The notes under the pieces are model-generated. The model ran no database searches. It saw nothing but the letters and a program-made list of their open reading frames with translations, and was not told where the DNA came from. A program made the position numbers and the translations under genes. From assembly GCA_958448375.1 (NCBI GenBank), contig CAUDDU010000010.1, positions 1 through 12,930 of the forward strand: a DNA stretch of 12,930 nt, read 5' to 3'. Origin of the DNA: an uncultured Collinsella sp. (GTDB taxonomy: Bacteria; Actinomycetota; Coriobacteriia; Coriobacteriales; Coriobacteriaceae). Positions 1-8,473 of this stretch are shown in pieces. Each line of letters opens with the position of its first letter. Within the stretch, counting starts at the first letter, position 1.

Positions 1-60
1 GTCGCGCCCTTGAAGTTGAACGTCAGATTGTCCAAATGCGGCCCGCGCAGCGTCGAGTCG
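1..60. other. unassigned left edge, possibly part of a dispersed intergenic element
   Basis: No gene can be assigned. Both strands stay open across this short stretch in more than one frame: a plus-strand frame runs to a TAA at 84-86, inside the hairpin that follows, and a minus-strand frame reads on through the hairpin to the window edge without a start codon. Both translations look moderately protein-like, so coding potential cannot be resolved from 60 bases. It may be the end of a convergent plus-strand gene, the interior of an upstream-starting gene, or a non-coding repeat joined to the hairpin at 61-86. Confidence 0.3.
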
Positions 61-86
61 TTACGGCGTTTGGTAAAACGCCGTAA
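61..86 (-). terminator. perfect hairpin after the LCP gene, putative terminator
   Basis: A perfect 11-bp inverted repeat, TTACGGCGTTT and AAACGCCGTAA, is separated by a 4-base loop. It begins 3 bases past the LCP stop codon. There is no U-tract on the minus-strand side, so it is not a textbook intrinsic terminator. It could block transcription from both directions, protect the 3' end of the murA-LCP message, or be part of a repeated palindromic element. The stem is seen directly; the role is inferred from position. Confidence 0.55.
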
Positions 87-88
87 CT

Positions 89-1324
89 CTAGTAGTTGGC
101 TTCGTAGCCGTTGCCGTCGCCGGTGGGCTCTTCGTAGTAGTCCGAATCGCTCGAATCGCTTGAGTCATCGGAATCGTCAGAGCTGACCGATGAGGTTGCG
201 GTACCGTTTGCGTAGTCGTCAGACGTGTTGTTGTTCAGGTCGCCGATCGTAGAGCTGGAACCGTCGGAAAGGCCCATGGTGTTGGGACCCTTGGGGTCCT
301 TGCCGGCGTCGACGCGCTCCATCATTTCCTTGAGCTCGTCCTCGTAGACAAAGACGTAGCTCACACCGTCGATCATGGTGCTGTCGTCGGCGTACGAGGG
401 CAGGTTGGCCGAGTAGATACCGTCGACATCCATACCGCGCATGGCGTTGACCGTAGCCACGATATCCTGAACGCTCATATCGGTTACGAGCATATCGGAC
501 AGCGAATTAACCAGGCCAAAGATCTTCGTGGCATCGAAGTTATTGAGAATCTGGTTGGCAAGGGCGCCAAGTACCTGACGCTGGTGGCGCATGCGCGTGT
601 AATCGCCGTCGGCATAGGTGTAGCGGCAGCGGGCATAGGTAAGGGCGGTGGCGCCGTCCATATGCTGCTGACCAGCGGTAATCTTAATATCCAGGTGCTC
701 GGGGTCGTCAACATCATCGGTTGCGTTAATGTCGATACCGCCAACCGAATCAATCAGCGCCTGCATACCGTCGAAGCTGACCTCGGCATAGTGGGAAATC
801 TGAACACCGCACAGCTCGTTGACCGCCTCGACCATGGCCTCGGCGCCGCCAACGGTATGGCAGGCGTTGATCTTCATGGTCTCGCCCTTGTACTCGACCT
901 TGGTGTCGCGCGGAACGGAAATGAGCGTCGCCTGTTTTTGCGTGGGGTCGATGCGTGCCAGGATAATCGAGTCGGCACGATACGTATCCTCGCCCGGACG
1001 GCCGTCGGTGCCAAGAAGCAGCACGTAGAACGGATCCTTTGCCTCATCGGTGTCAACCAGAACCCGACGCAGATTGTCGGTAATGACATTAGAATCGCCG
1101 AGCTTGCCCATAATGGTGGCAAACCACAGGCCGGCAGCGGTAGTGGCACTCAGCAGCACGCCAAGCACGACAATGAGCGCGACGTGACGAATCGTGTGGC
1201 TACGGCGACGTTGACGAGCGCGCTCGGAATAGCGAGCCACGTTATCGCGACTGTAGATCTTGGCCTGCGCACCAGTTGAGGGTCTTCGGGTGGTGGTATC
1301 CGCGAGGGGTTTTTTATTAAACAT
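89..1324 (-). CDS. LytR-CpsA-Psr (LCP) family cell-wall glycopolymer ligase
   Basis: A 411-residue type II membrane protein. Residues 1-46 are cytosolic and basic, with an Arg cluster at 37-46. One membrane helix spans about 47-70. The extracellular LCP catalytic domain covers about 97-340. Family marks are LLLGTDGR (102-109), the YRADS stretch (115-119) holding a phosphate-contacting Arg, SVPRDT (136-141), and the ALTYARCR...DYTRMRHQRQ block (227-250). LCP proteins move undecaprenyl-phosphate-linked glycopolymers (teichoic acid-like or capsular) onto peptidoglycan or surface proteins. The C-terminal 60 or so residues are low-complexity and rich in Ser, Asp and Tyr. The chosen ATG has a CAGG Shine-Dalgarno 6 bases upstream; a TTG two codons earlier would leave no spacing. 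It lies 12 bases after murA, so the two are probably co-transcribed. The family is certain; the exact polymer is not known. Confidence 0.93.
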   Translation of the reverse strand: MFNKKPLADTTTRRPSTGAQAKIYSRDNVARYSERARQRRRSHTIRHVALIVVLGVLLSATTAAGLWFATIMGKLGDSNVITDNLRRVLVDTDEAKDPFYVLLLGTDGRPGEDTYRADSIILARIDPTQKQATLISVPRDTKVEYKGETMKINACHTVGGAEAMVEAVNELCGVQISHYAEVSFDGMQALIDSVGGIDINATDDVDDPEHLDIKITAGQQHMDGATALTYARCRYTYADGDYTRMRHQRQVLGALANQILNNFDATKIFGLVNSLSDMLVTDMSVQDIVATVNAMRGMDVDGIYSANLPSYADDSTMIDGVSYVFVYEDELKEMMERVDAGKDPKGPNTMGLSDGSSSTIGDLNNNTSDDYANGTATSSVSSDDSDDSSDSSDSDYYEEPTGDGNGYEANY

Positions 1325-1330
1325 AGGCAA

Positions 1331-1334
1331 CCTG
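1331..1334 (-). promoter_or_regulatory. Shine-Dalgarno fixing the LCP start
   Basis: CAGG lies 6 bases before the ATG at 1324. The in-frame TTG at 1330 directly abuts this site, so the ATG is the better start. The site sits between the murA stop and the LCP start, consistent with coupled translation. Confidence 0.5.
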
Positions 1335-1336
1335 TA

Positions 1337-2620
1337 TTAGTAGATGACGGGATCGGGGACGGTAGCATGCTCGACATGCGCGCCAAGCGCCTGCAGCTTT
1401 TCGACAAACCGCTCGTAGCCGCGCTTGATGTGATGGATGGCCGAAACCTCGGTCGTCCCGTCGGCGATCAAGCCCGCTACGACGAGGGCCGCTCCGCCAC
1501 GCAGATCGGGCGAGGTAACCTGTGCACCCGAGAAGCCCTTGACGCCATGAATCATGGCATGATGGCTCTCGATACGAATGTCGGCACCCATGCGCACCAG
1601 CTCAGAGGCAAACATAAAGCGATTCTCGAAGATGTTCTCGGTGATAACGGAGCTACCATCGGCAAGGGCGGAGAGCACCATAATCTGCGCCTGCATGTCC
1701 GTCGGGAAGCCGGGGAACGGAAGCGTCTGGATGTCGACCGGCTTGATACGCTCGGCACGGTTTACATGGACGCCATCCTCGACGCGCTCGCAGTCGATAC
1801 CCATGAGCTCCATCTTCTTGAGTACCATGCCCAAGTGAATGGGGCAAAAACCCGTGACGTCGACACCGCGATCGTCGGCCATCAACGCACCGGCGACGAT
1901 AAAGGTGCCGGCCTCGATGCGGTCGCCCACTACGCGATGGGTAACGGGATGCAGCTCTTCCACGCCCTCGATGGTCACGACAGGCGTACCGGCGCCGACA
2001 ATCTTAGCGCCCATCTCGTTGAGCATGTTGGCGAGATCGACGATCTCGGGCTCGCGGGCGGCATTGTCGATAACCGTGGTACCCTTCGCGCGCACGGATG
2101 CCATAATGAGGTTCTCGGTCGCACCGACACTGGCGAACTCGAGCGTGACGGTGGTACCGCGCAGACCTTGGGGCGCATTAGCGTTGATGTAACCGTGGGC
2201 GGTATCGAACTCAACGCCCAGGGCCTCGAGACCAAGAATGTGCATATCGATCTTGCGAGCACCCAGGTTGCAGCCGCCCGGCATGGCGATCTTGGCGCGA
2301 TGGAAGCGACCCAGCAGGGGTCCCATCACGGCTGTGGAAGCACGCATCTTGGCAACGAGCTCGTAGGGGGCCTCCCAAGAATCGACCTGAGAGGTATCAA
2401 TCTCGAGCGTGTGCTCGTCGAGAACATCGATCGTAGCGCCCATGCCCTTGAGCACCTTGCCCATCACGTGGACATCGGAAATATCGGGCACGTTCTGCAG
2501 CGTCGTCTTGCCCGGCGCCAGAAGCGTTGCCGCCATGAGTTTGAGTGCGGAGTTCTTGGCGCCCGAAACGGGCACGGAGCCTCCGATGGCGTGGCCACCC
2601 TCAACGCGGATAATATCCAA
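1337..2620 (-). CDS. murA: UDP-N-acetylglucosamine 1-carboxyvinyltransferase (MurA)
   Basis: A 427-residue cytosolic enzyme of usual length that transfers enolpyruvate from PEP to the 3'-OH of UDP-GlcNAc, the first committed step of peptidoglycan synthesis. It has the two-domain EPSP-synthase fold. Visible active-site residues are Lys22 in SGAKNSALKL, the catalytic Cys117 in MPGGCNLGARKIDMHI, Asp308 in PFPGFPTDMQAQ (the likely general base) and Arg374 in DLRGGAALV. Cys rather than Asp at 117 is the fosfomycin-sensitive form. Translation starts at TTG, supported by GAAAGGG 6 bases upstream; no in-frame ATG or GTG competes. It follows atpC after 88 bases, with a strong intrinsic terminator in between, so expression must depend on read-through or on a promoter before the terminator. 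The LCP gene follows 12 bases downstream. MurA near the end of an atp operon also occurs in Bacillus. Confidence 0.97.
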   Translation of the reverse strand: MDIIRVEGGHAIGGSVPVSGAKNSALKLMAATLLAPGKTTLQNVPDISDVHVMGKVLKGMGATIDVLDEHTLEIDTSQVDSWEAPYELVAKMRASTAVMGPLLGRFHRAKIAMPGGCNLGARKIDMHILGLEALGVEFDTAHGYINANAPQGLRGTTVTLEFASVGATENLIMASVRAKGTTVIDNAAREPEIVDLANMLNEMGAKIVGAGTPVVTIEGVEELHPVTHRVVGDRIEAGTFIVAGALMADDRGVDVTGFCPIHLGMVLKKMELMGIDCERVEDGVHVNRAERIKPVDIQTLPFPGFPTDMQAQIMVLSALADGSSVITENIFENRFMFASELVRMGADIRIESHHAMIHGVKGFSGAQVTSPDLRGGAALVVAGLIADGTTEVSAIHHIKRGYERFVEKLQALGAHVEHATVPDPVIY

Positions 2621-2626
2621 GGTCTA

Positions 2627-2633
2627 CCCTTTC
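2627..2633 (-). promoter_or_regulatory. Shine-Dalgarno for the TTG start of murA
   Basis: GAAAGGG is placed 6 bases before the TTG at 2620 and directly abuts the U-tract of the terminator (2634-2638). A message starting after the terminator would have almost no leader. This site decides the non-ATG start of murA. Confidence 0.7.
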
Positions 2634-2672
2634 AAAAAGCATGCCCGGGATGGCTGGGCCATCCCGGGCATG
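2634..2672 (-). terminator. intrinsic terminator of the atp operon, in the murA leader
   Basis: A near-perfect hairpin in which the 14-base arm CATGCCCGGGATGG pairs with CCATCCCGGGCATG around a 5-base loop. On the minus strand one C then five T residues follow. It begins about 36 bases after the atpC stop. It is the only hairpin here with a proper U-tract in the direction of transcription. A smaller 5-bp hairpin (2677-2694, arms GTTCG and CGAAC) lies between atpC and it. Confidence 0.85.
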
Positions 2673-2708
2673 ATGTGTTCGCAAATGGTCGAACGCTAAA
2701 TCGTTTGA

Positions 2709-3101
2709 CTATTGGGCAAGCTTGAGCTTACACCATGCGATTTCATTATAGAGGTAGGCGCGGCGTGCATCATCCTCCGACAAATTACCCAGCTTCTCTT
2801 CAAAACCTTGAATATCAGCTTTAAGCTTGTCGGCATCGACGGTCGCCAAATCGCAAGCGCGCTCGGCGAGAACGGTCACGACATCGTCCGCAACCTGGGC
2901 ATAGCCGCCGGCCACGGCAAACGTGTGGTCGACAGTGCCCATGGCCTTATCGGAAACGCGAACGTAACCGCGGTCGATCGTGCAGATCTCGCTGGAGTGA
3001 GCAGGCAGAACGCCAAACTCGCCATCCGTGGACGGAATCGACACAAACGCAGCGTCGCCCTCATAGGCGCAGCTCACGGGGCACACGATGCGGATACGCA
3101 T
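2709..3101 (-). CDS. atpC: F1Fo ATP synthase subunit epsilon (AtpC)
   Basis: A 130-residue protein of usual length. It belongs to the central stalk of F1, binds gamma and the c-ring, and in many bacteria restrains ATP hydrolysis. The N-terminal beta-sandwich (about 1-85) carries the family block DGEFGVLPAHS (26-36); the C-terminal helical hairpin (about 88-128) includes DARRAYLYNEIAWCKLKLAQ, a DELSEED-interacting-type region. The ATG start is 3 bases after the atpD stop and has a GGGGGAGAAG Shine-Dalgarno inside the end of atpD, so translation is likely coupled. It is the last gene of the atp operon, followed by the terminator at 2634-2672. The subunit identity is supported by position and by the DGEFGVLPAHS block. 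Confidence 0.95.
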   Translation of the reverse strand: MRIRIVCPVSCAYEGDAAFVSIPSTDGEFGVLPAHSSEICTIDRGYVRVSDKAMGTVDHTFAVAGGYAQVADDVVTVLAERACDLATVDADKLKADIQGFEEKLGNLSEDDARRAYLYNEIAWCKLKLAQ

Positions 3102-3104
3102 AAC

Positions 3105-5467
<2,363 letters not shown>

Positions 5468-5472
5468 GGGGC

Positions 5473-7071
5473 TTAGTTCTCCTCTGATCCAGAAACATCC
5501 GAATGGTGCTTGGCCATGAACTGCTGCTTGAAGTCGCCGATGACGCGCAAGAGCTCAGCCTTGGTGTCATCATCGATCTTCTTGGCGCGAACCTTGTCGA
5601 GCAGCGAGCCAAAGCCATTGTCCATGTACTCGATGAGCTCGGCACGGAAGGGCAGCACGTCGGCGATCTCCAGGTCATCCAGGAAGCCCTCGTTGCCAGC
5701 GAACAGCGTAACGATCTGCTCGCCAACCTCAAACGGCTTGTAACGCGGCTGCTTCAGGAGCTCGGTCATGCGAGCACCGTGGGTCAGCTGCTTCTGAGTA
5801 GCCTCGTCGAGGTCGGAGCCGAACTGCGTAAAGCCAGCGAGCTCCTGATAGGAAGCGAGGTCCAGACGGAGGTTGCCGGCGACCTGCTTCATGGCCTTGG
5901 TCTGCGCATCGCCACCGACGCGGGACACGGAAATGCCCACGTCAACTGCCGGGCGCTGGCCCTGGAAGAAGAGCTCGGACTGCAGGTAGATCTGACCATC
6001 GGTAATGGAAATGACGTTGGTCGGAATGTAGGCCGAGACGTCGCCGTCCTGGGTCTCGATGATCGGCAGTGCCGTCATGGAGCCGTAACCGTTCTTCTTG
6101 GACATCTTGACGGCACGCTCGAGCAGACGAGAGTGCAGGTAGAAGATGTCGCCAGGATAGGCCTCGCGTCCGGGCGGACGATGCAGCGTCAGCGACATCT
6201 GACGGTAGGCCACAGCCTGCTTGGACAGGTCGTCGTAGATGACGAGCACGTGGCCGCCGGGGTTGGTCTCGCTGGCGGGCTTGCCGTCCTCGCCGTTGTA
6301 CATGAAGAACTCGCCAATAGCGGCACCGGCCATAGGCGCGATGTACTGCATAGGGGCGGAATCGGCAGCAGTGGCCGAAACGATGATGGTGTAGTCGAGC
6401 GCACCGTGCTGAGCGAGGGTCTCACGGATGTTGGCAACCGTGGAGGCCTTCTGGCCGATGGCGACATAGATGCAGACCATGCCCTTGCCGCGCTGGTTGA
6501 GGATAGCGTCGATGGCGATGGCGGTCTTACCGGTCTTACGGTCGCCGATGATGAGCTCACGCTGACCGCGGCCAATAGGCACCATGGAGTCGATAGCGAG
6601 CAGACCGGTCTGAACCGGCTCGCACACCGGGGTACGATCGATGACGCCGGGAGCCTTGAACTCGATGGGGCGACGGTGCGTGGCGACGATGTCGCCCAGG
6701 CCGTCGATGGGCTGGCCGAGCGGATTGACGACGCGGCCGAGCATGGCACGGCTCACGGGGATATCCATAATGCGGCCAGTGGTGCGGCACTCGTCGCCTT
6801 CCTTGATGGAGTCGACGGCACCAAACAGAACGGCGCCGACCTCGTCACGGTCAAGGTTCTGGGCAAGGCCGAAGACGGTCTCACCGGTATCGGAGCTCTT
6901 GAACTCCAGAAGCTCGCCTGCCATGGCGCTCTTGAGGCCGGAGACGCGCGCGATGCCGTCGCCTACCTCGTCGACCGTTGAAACCTCATGCGTATCGACC
7001 GTCGCGGAGAGGCTCGTGAGCTGCTCCTGCAGTTTCTTGGCGATATCCTGGGCATTGAGGGTTTCGGACAT
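5473..7071 (-). CDS. atpA: F1Fo ATP synthase subunit alpha (AtpA)
   Basis: The 532-residue non-catalytic nucleotide-binding subunit, which alternates with beta in the F1 ring. Visible features are the barrel domain (about 30-98), Walker A GDRKTGKT (176-183), the [10 protein letters not shown] block (206-215), [11 protein letters not shown] (280-290), [20 protein letters not shown] (298-317), and the Arg finger Arg384 in [10 protein letters not shown], which reaches the beta active site. It is longer than the usual 500-515 residues, largely from an insertion of about 12 residues at 261-273 between MYNGE and HVLVIYDD, just before the Walker B strand. The ATG overlaps the atpH stop as TAATG, with GGAGGTGA 6 bases upstream, the strongest Shine-Dalgarno in the operon. 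Identity is certain. Confidence 0.98.
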   Translation of the reverse strand: MSETLNAQDIAKKLQEQLTSLSATVDTHEVSTVDEVGDGIARVSGLKSAMAGELLEFKSSDTGETVFGLAQNLDRDEVGAVLFGAVDSIKEGDECRTTGRIMDIPVSRAMLGRVVNPLGQPIDGLGDIVATHRRPIEFKAPGVIDRTPVCEPVQTGLLAIDSMVPIGRGQRELIIGDRKTGKTAIAIDAILNQRGKGMVCIYVAIGQKASTVANIRETLAQHGALDYTIIVSATAADSAPMQYIAPMAGAAIGEFFMYNGEDGKPASETNPGGHVLVIYDDLSKQAVAYRQMSLTLHRPPGREAYPGDIFYLHSRLLERAVKMSKKNGYGSMTALPIIETQDGDVSAYIPTNVISITDGQIYLQSELFFQGQRPAVDVGISVSRVGGDAQTKAMKQVAGNLRLDLASYQELAGFTQFGSDLDEATQKQLTHGARMTELLKQPRYKPFEVGEQIVTLFAGNEGFLDDLEIADVLPFRAELIEYMDNGFGSLLDKVRAKKIDDDTKAELLRVIGDFKQQFMAKHHSDVSGSEEN

Positions 7072-7547
7072 TAGGCTTCACCTCCGTACGAATTAGCAGA
7101 GTTTGCGAGGGTCTCCTGCGCGATGCGCAGCTGCGTCTTGACGGAAATGTCACGACGCTCGCCGCGGGCCTCGAGCACCAGGCCGCCCACGATAGACGGG
7201 TCGACCTGCTCGATAAGGAATACCTTGCGGCCGAAGTCCTGCTCGCATTTCTTAGTGATGGTTTGACGCAGCTCGTCGTCGAGCGGGATCGCCGTGGTGA
7301 CGGTCACGCCCACTACATCCTCGTCTTCCTCGGCAACATACTTAAAGGCAGCTGCCACCTTGGGAAGAAGGTCGAGCTGGTCGCGCTTGGACATGGTGTC
7401 GAGCACGGCGATGATCTCGGGGCTGGCAGAAGCCAAGCGCTCGACCATCTCGAGGTCCTCGAACACATGGTTCTCGGCCTTGGCGGCTTCCAAAAGGGAA
7501 CGCGCGTAGGTCTCGAACACCTTGTCCTGATAGCGGCTAGTCGGCAT
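7071..7547 (-). CDS. atpH: F1Fo ATP synthase subunit delta (AtpH), short
   Basis: A 158-residue peripheral-stalk subunit linking the top of F1 (alpha) to subunit b. It is about 20 residues shorter than usual. The N-terminal helical domain begins [19 protein letters not shown] (4-22). The C-terminal domain carries [17 protein letters not shown] and the family signature [19 protein letters not shown]. Missing length falls in the middle of the helical bundle: [20 protein letters not shown] follows the ASPEI segment directly, where longer homologues have an extra pair of helical turns and an NFL-type helix. The ATG overlaps the end of atpF by 11 bases, and the stop overlaps the atpA start. Identity rests on position and the DPSIVGG block. 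Confidence 0.93.
   Translation of the reverse strand: MPTSRYQDKVFETYARSLLEAAKAENHVFEDLEMVERLASASPEIIAVLDTMSKRDQLDLLPKVAAAFKYVAEEDEDVVGVTVTTAIPLDDELRQTITKKCEQDFGRKVFLIEQVDPSIVGGLVLEARGERRDISVKTQLRIAQETLANSANSYGGEA
7078..7085 (-). promoter_or_regulatory. strong Shine-Dalgarno for atpA
   Basis: GGAGGTGA matches the 16S rRNA tail almost fully and stands about 6 bases before the atpA ATG, inside the last codons of atpH. Together with the TAATG junction it should favour a high and coupled yield of alpha. Confidence 0.75.
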
Positions 7548-8139
7548 TCAGGCTACCTGCTTCCTGGATGTAGCGCTCGATGAGCTTCTTCTGCTCGGCA
7601 TCGTCCTCGAGTGCCTCGCCCACGATCTTGGTGGCAACGGCAACGGACAGGTCGGCGATGGAGCTCGCGGCACCGGCGTAGATGGTCTTGCGCTCGTCCT
7701 CGACGGTCGTATGGGCCTTGGCGATGATCTCCTCGGCCTCCTTGTGAGCAGCCTCGATGATACGGGCACGCTCGGACTCGGCGTCCTTACGGGCCTCGAG
7801 AACGATGTCGGCAGCCTGACGACGGGCGTCGGTGACGATCGAGTCGGACTCAGCGCGCTTGGCGATAGCCTCCTGCTTGGTCTTCTCGGCCTCGTCGAGG
7901 CTCTCCTCGATCTTCTTGCCGCGCTCCTCCATGGTTTTCATGATGCCCGGCAGGGCGACCTTGGCCAGCACGATCCAGATAATCAGGAAGGCGATAAGCG
8001 CCGGGATGAACTCCGCCATCTTAGGGATGAGGATGTCCGCACCGGCAGCGCCGTCCTCGGCGAACGCGGAAACCGGCATGAGCAGCGCGGCCGCGGACGC
8101 GGAGAGTGCGATCGCGCTCTTCTGGGATGAAAGATTCAT
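7537..8139 (-). CDS. atpF: F1Fo ATP synthase subunit b (AtpF) with signal-peptide-like N terminus
   Basis: A 200-residue peripheral-stalk subunit, somewhat longer than the usual 156-180. Residues 1-27 look like a secretion signal: a short polar start, a hydrophobic stretch (IALSASAAALLMPV) and an SAFA cleavage-like site before EDG. The real membrane anchor is at about 42-61 (AEFIPALIAFLIIWIVLAK). Residues 63-190 form a long charged coiled coil with Glu, Lys and Ala heptads, ending in the delta-binding tail. The ATG is 15 bases after the atpE stop, with GGAG about 8 bases upstream; the frame overlaps atpH by 11 bases. If residues 1-27 are not removed, the protein would have two membrane segments. 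Identity is clear from position and architecture; cleavage is inferred. Confidence 0.95.
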   Translation of the reverse strand: MNLSSQKSAIALSASAAALLMPVSAFAEDGAAGADILIPKMAEFIPALIAFLIIWIVLAKVALPGIMKTMEERGKKIEESLDEAEKTKQEAIAKRAESDSIVTDARRQAADIVLEARKDAESERARIIEAAHKEAEEIIAKAHTTVEDERKTIYAGAASSIADLSVAVATKIVGEALEDDAEQKKLIERYIQEAGSLNAD

Positions 8140-8154
8140 ACTTGACGCTCCGTG

Positions 8155-8349
8155 CTATTTAACGATCAGCGCGACAACGAAGCCGATCAGAGCCAGAGCC
8201 TCGCCGAAAGCGGAGCCCATGATGAAGACGGTGAACACGCGGCCCTGGACCTCAGGCTGACGGGCCATAGCACCCGTAGCACCCAGAGCAGACAGGCCGA
8301 TAGCAAGACCAGCGCCGATAACACCGAGACCGTAACCGATAACTCCCAC
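8155..8349 (-). CDS. atpE: F1Fo ATP synthase subunit c (AtpE)
   Basis: A 64-residue proteolipid of the rotating c-ring. Two membrane helices (about 3-27 and 38-62) are joined by the polar loop ARQPEV (29-34), the family hallmark. The ion-carrying carboxylate is Glu50 in FGEALALIGF. The Gln of sodium-type rings in helix 1 is replaced by Ile, and Ala-Leu follows Glu50 instead of Ser-Thr, so coupling to protons is the better guess. The start is GTG with a strong AAAGGAGG Shine-Dalgarno; an in-frame TAA 8 codons upstream rules out a longer form. It is several residues shorter than the 70-81 usual, all at the N terminus. A 124-base gap with two hairpins precedes it. Confidence 0.95.
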   Translation of the reverse strand: MGVIGYGLGVIGAGLAIGLSALGATGAMARQPEVQGRVFTVFIMGSAFGEALALIGFVVALIVK

Positions 8350-8365
8350 GATTCCTCCTTTGTCG

Positions 8366-8385
8366 TGCGTGTCTTATTTCACGCA
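8366..8385 (-). promoter_or_regulatory. hairpin just upstream of the atpE Shine-Dalgarno
   Basis: Arms TGCGTG and CACGCA form a 6-bp stem around an 8-base A/U-rich loop, ending a few bases before the AAAGGAGG of atpE. The strongest-needed subunit of the complex thus has a structured leader of its own. A role in raising translation or in protecting a processed 5' end is inferred, by analogy with the translational enhancer before E. coli atpE. Confidence 0.35.
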
Positions 8386-8445
8386 GGATAACCTTTTTAT
8401 AACTGCCGGGCTCCATGGGTACGGGCACCGGCGGTTTAACGAATT

Positions 8446-8461
8446 GCCTTACCTTTAAGGC
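8446..8461 (-). other. small hairpin in the atpB-atpE gap
   Basis: Arms GCCTTA and TAAGGC form a perfect 6-bp stem with a 4-base loop, 12 bases after the atpB stop. No T-run follows on the minus strand, so it is not a clear terminator. It could mark an RNA processing or stabilising site between atpB and atpE. The rest of the 124-base gap holds no gene. Confidence 0.35.
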
Positions 8462-8473
8462 ACGAACGGAAGA

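Noticed and set aside
1325..1330. TTG two codons upstream as the LCP start
   Set aside because: It abuts the only Shine-Dalgarno-like site, leaving no spacing; the ATG at 1324 has 6 bases.
2270..2272. A fosfomycin-resistant MurA with Asp at the active site
   Set aside because: The codon reads Cys (PGGC), the ordinary sensitive form.
1367..2725. A 452-codon plus-strand frame opposite murA
   Set aside because: Antisense shadow of a clear MurA gene, running through the terminator hairpin into the end of atpC, with no family similarity.
5503..6981. A 492-codon plus-strand frame opposite atpA
   Set aside because: Antisense shadow of an unmistakable alpha subunit; low-complexity Leu/Gly/Asp/Val-rich translation.
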